DNA of 64,000 nucleotides, taken from positions 1 to 64,000 of the forward strand of contig NZ_JH621257.1 in assembly GCF_000255455.1 (NCBI RefSeq), written 5' to 3'. Shown piece after piece: positions 63,716 to 64,000 of the stretch. The translations under genes and the position numbers were made by a program. The notes below the pieces were generated by a model. The model had not been told where the DNA came from. It was given only the letters and a program-made list of their open reading frames with translations, and did not search any database. The stretch is from Aquimarina agarilytica ZC1 (GTDB lineage Bacteria; Bacteroidota; Bacteroidia; Flavobacteriales; Flavobacteriaceae). How positions within the stretch are numbered: the stretch's first letter is position 1; each line of letters begins with the position of its first letter.

Positions 63716-64000
63716 TTAGCTCCTTTTTAGATTTTTTAATGAAGAAAATAATTTAGAAAATCTTCCTTTTTTTAAAACATTCACATCTTCTCCATAAACA
63801 TAACTATACTTTCCTCCGTAATCTAAATTTTCGAGTGTTACATCATTTATTATATATGCCATATTATTAAGTTTAGCATTTTCTTTTAATTCTTTAGAAA
63901 AAGCTAACAAATCTTTATCCGTTTTATTTGCTCTAACTACAAACAAAGTAACATCGGCATATTTAGCTATGTTAAACGTATCCGATACTGGTAAAGTTGG
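63716..64000 (-). CDS. Exopolysaccharide tyrosine autokinase (Wzc-type), C-terminal end
   Basis: The frame is open to the window edge. The last 95 residues read PTLPVSDTFNIAKYADVTLF and on to RANKTDKDLLAF, which is the end of a BY-kinase domain (usual pattern: D-A-x-x-L-S-x-Y-A-D-x-T-L-y-V-V-R). The tail KYSYVYGE holds a small tyrosine cluster. Wzc-type proteins control chain length and export of capsule or exopolysaccharide. The ATP-binding part lies outside the window. Confidence 0.82.
   Translation of the reverse strand, partial: PTLPVSDTFNIAKYADVTLFVVRANKTDKDLLAFSKELKENAKLNNMAYIINDVTLENLDYGGKYSYVYGEDVNVLKKGRFSKLFSSLKNLKRS

Noticed and set aside
1-64000. rRNA, tRNA, IS elements, prophage or integrase genes
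   Set aside because: None could be recognised by reading both strands; short tRNAs could still be missed without a covariance search.

Overview
The window is AT-rich chromosomal DNA from a member of the Bacteroidota, almost certainly a marine, alga- or polysaccharide-associated Flavobacteriaceae. The evidence is: at least four proteins with type IX secretion (T9SS) C-terminal sorting domains, a TonB-dependent receptor paired with a DUF4249 lipoprotein, an OlsF-type ornithine-lipid synthase, a mevalonate-pathway cluster, Bacteroidota-type -7 promoter boxes (TAnnTTTG) in front of several genes, and families such as HYC_CC_PP, DUF4286 and CHU_C that are typical of this phylum. No rRNA, tRNA, CRISPR array, transposase or phage gene was seen.

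Layout. 1-1.8 kb: the end of a DMT permease, then a TetR regulator overlapping an NTF2-like gene. 1.9-6.5 kb (minus): an LRR-protein kinase fusion, then a metal-handling set (HYC_CC_PP protein, outer-membrane barrel, double-HMA protein, NHL-repeat lipoprotein). 6.8-17.4 kb: serS, a TPR protein and a lipoprotein (plus); BamA/TamA-like protein, outer-membrane barrel and DUF547 protein (minus); DUF4286-rsmA and mgtE (plus). 17.8-27.1 kb: two large convergent secreted glycoside hydrolases, a GH16 agarase-like enzyme and a 2179-residue GH8 protein. 27.4-31.1 kb: a TerB-like gene, then a four-gene minus-strand operon encoding a coiled-coil protein, a roadblock/longin-like protein, a Ras-like small GTPase and a hybrid histidine kinase. 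31.3-38.7 kb: aspartate kinase, OlsF, a MORN protein and a three-glycosyltransferase operon. 38.7-47.7 kb: an RsuA-family pseudouridine synthase, UbiA-type prenyltransferase, mevalonate kinase and mevalonate diphosphate decarboxylase; TspO and a TetR regulator; a trmN6-gdpD-yhiN operon; rpsP-rimM. 48-64 kb: lgt, an AraC regulator, two GH5 cellulase-type enzymes (one with CBM3), TonB receptor plus DUF4249, a GH2 beta-galactosidase, a secreted beta-helix/CBM32 protein, and the edge of an exopolysaccharide locus (Wzc-type tyrosine kinase).

How it fits together. The enzymes (GH16, GH8, two GH5, GH2) and the CBM/F5-8C domains suggest breakdown of algal galactans and beta-glucans at the cell surface, with secretion by T9SS. 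There is no SusC/SusD pair, so this is not a canonical polysaccharide utilization locus. The strongest candidate for an under-described system is the GTPase/roadblock/coiled-coil/hybrid-kinase operon at 27.9-31.1 kb, which resembles in gene content, but not in lineage or order, the actinobacterial conservons. A second theme is a family of 50-200 bp palindromic elements lying directly behind stop codons (about 5.9, 10.7, 12.2, 13.4 and 34.4 kb, perhaps 46.6 kb). Several apparent reading frames begin at GTG or TTG codons well upstream of the likely start. For these I chose the start using signal peptides, family length or the position of a -7 promoter box, and say so in each entry.
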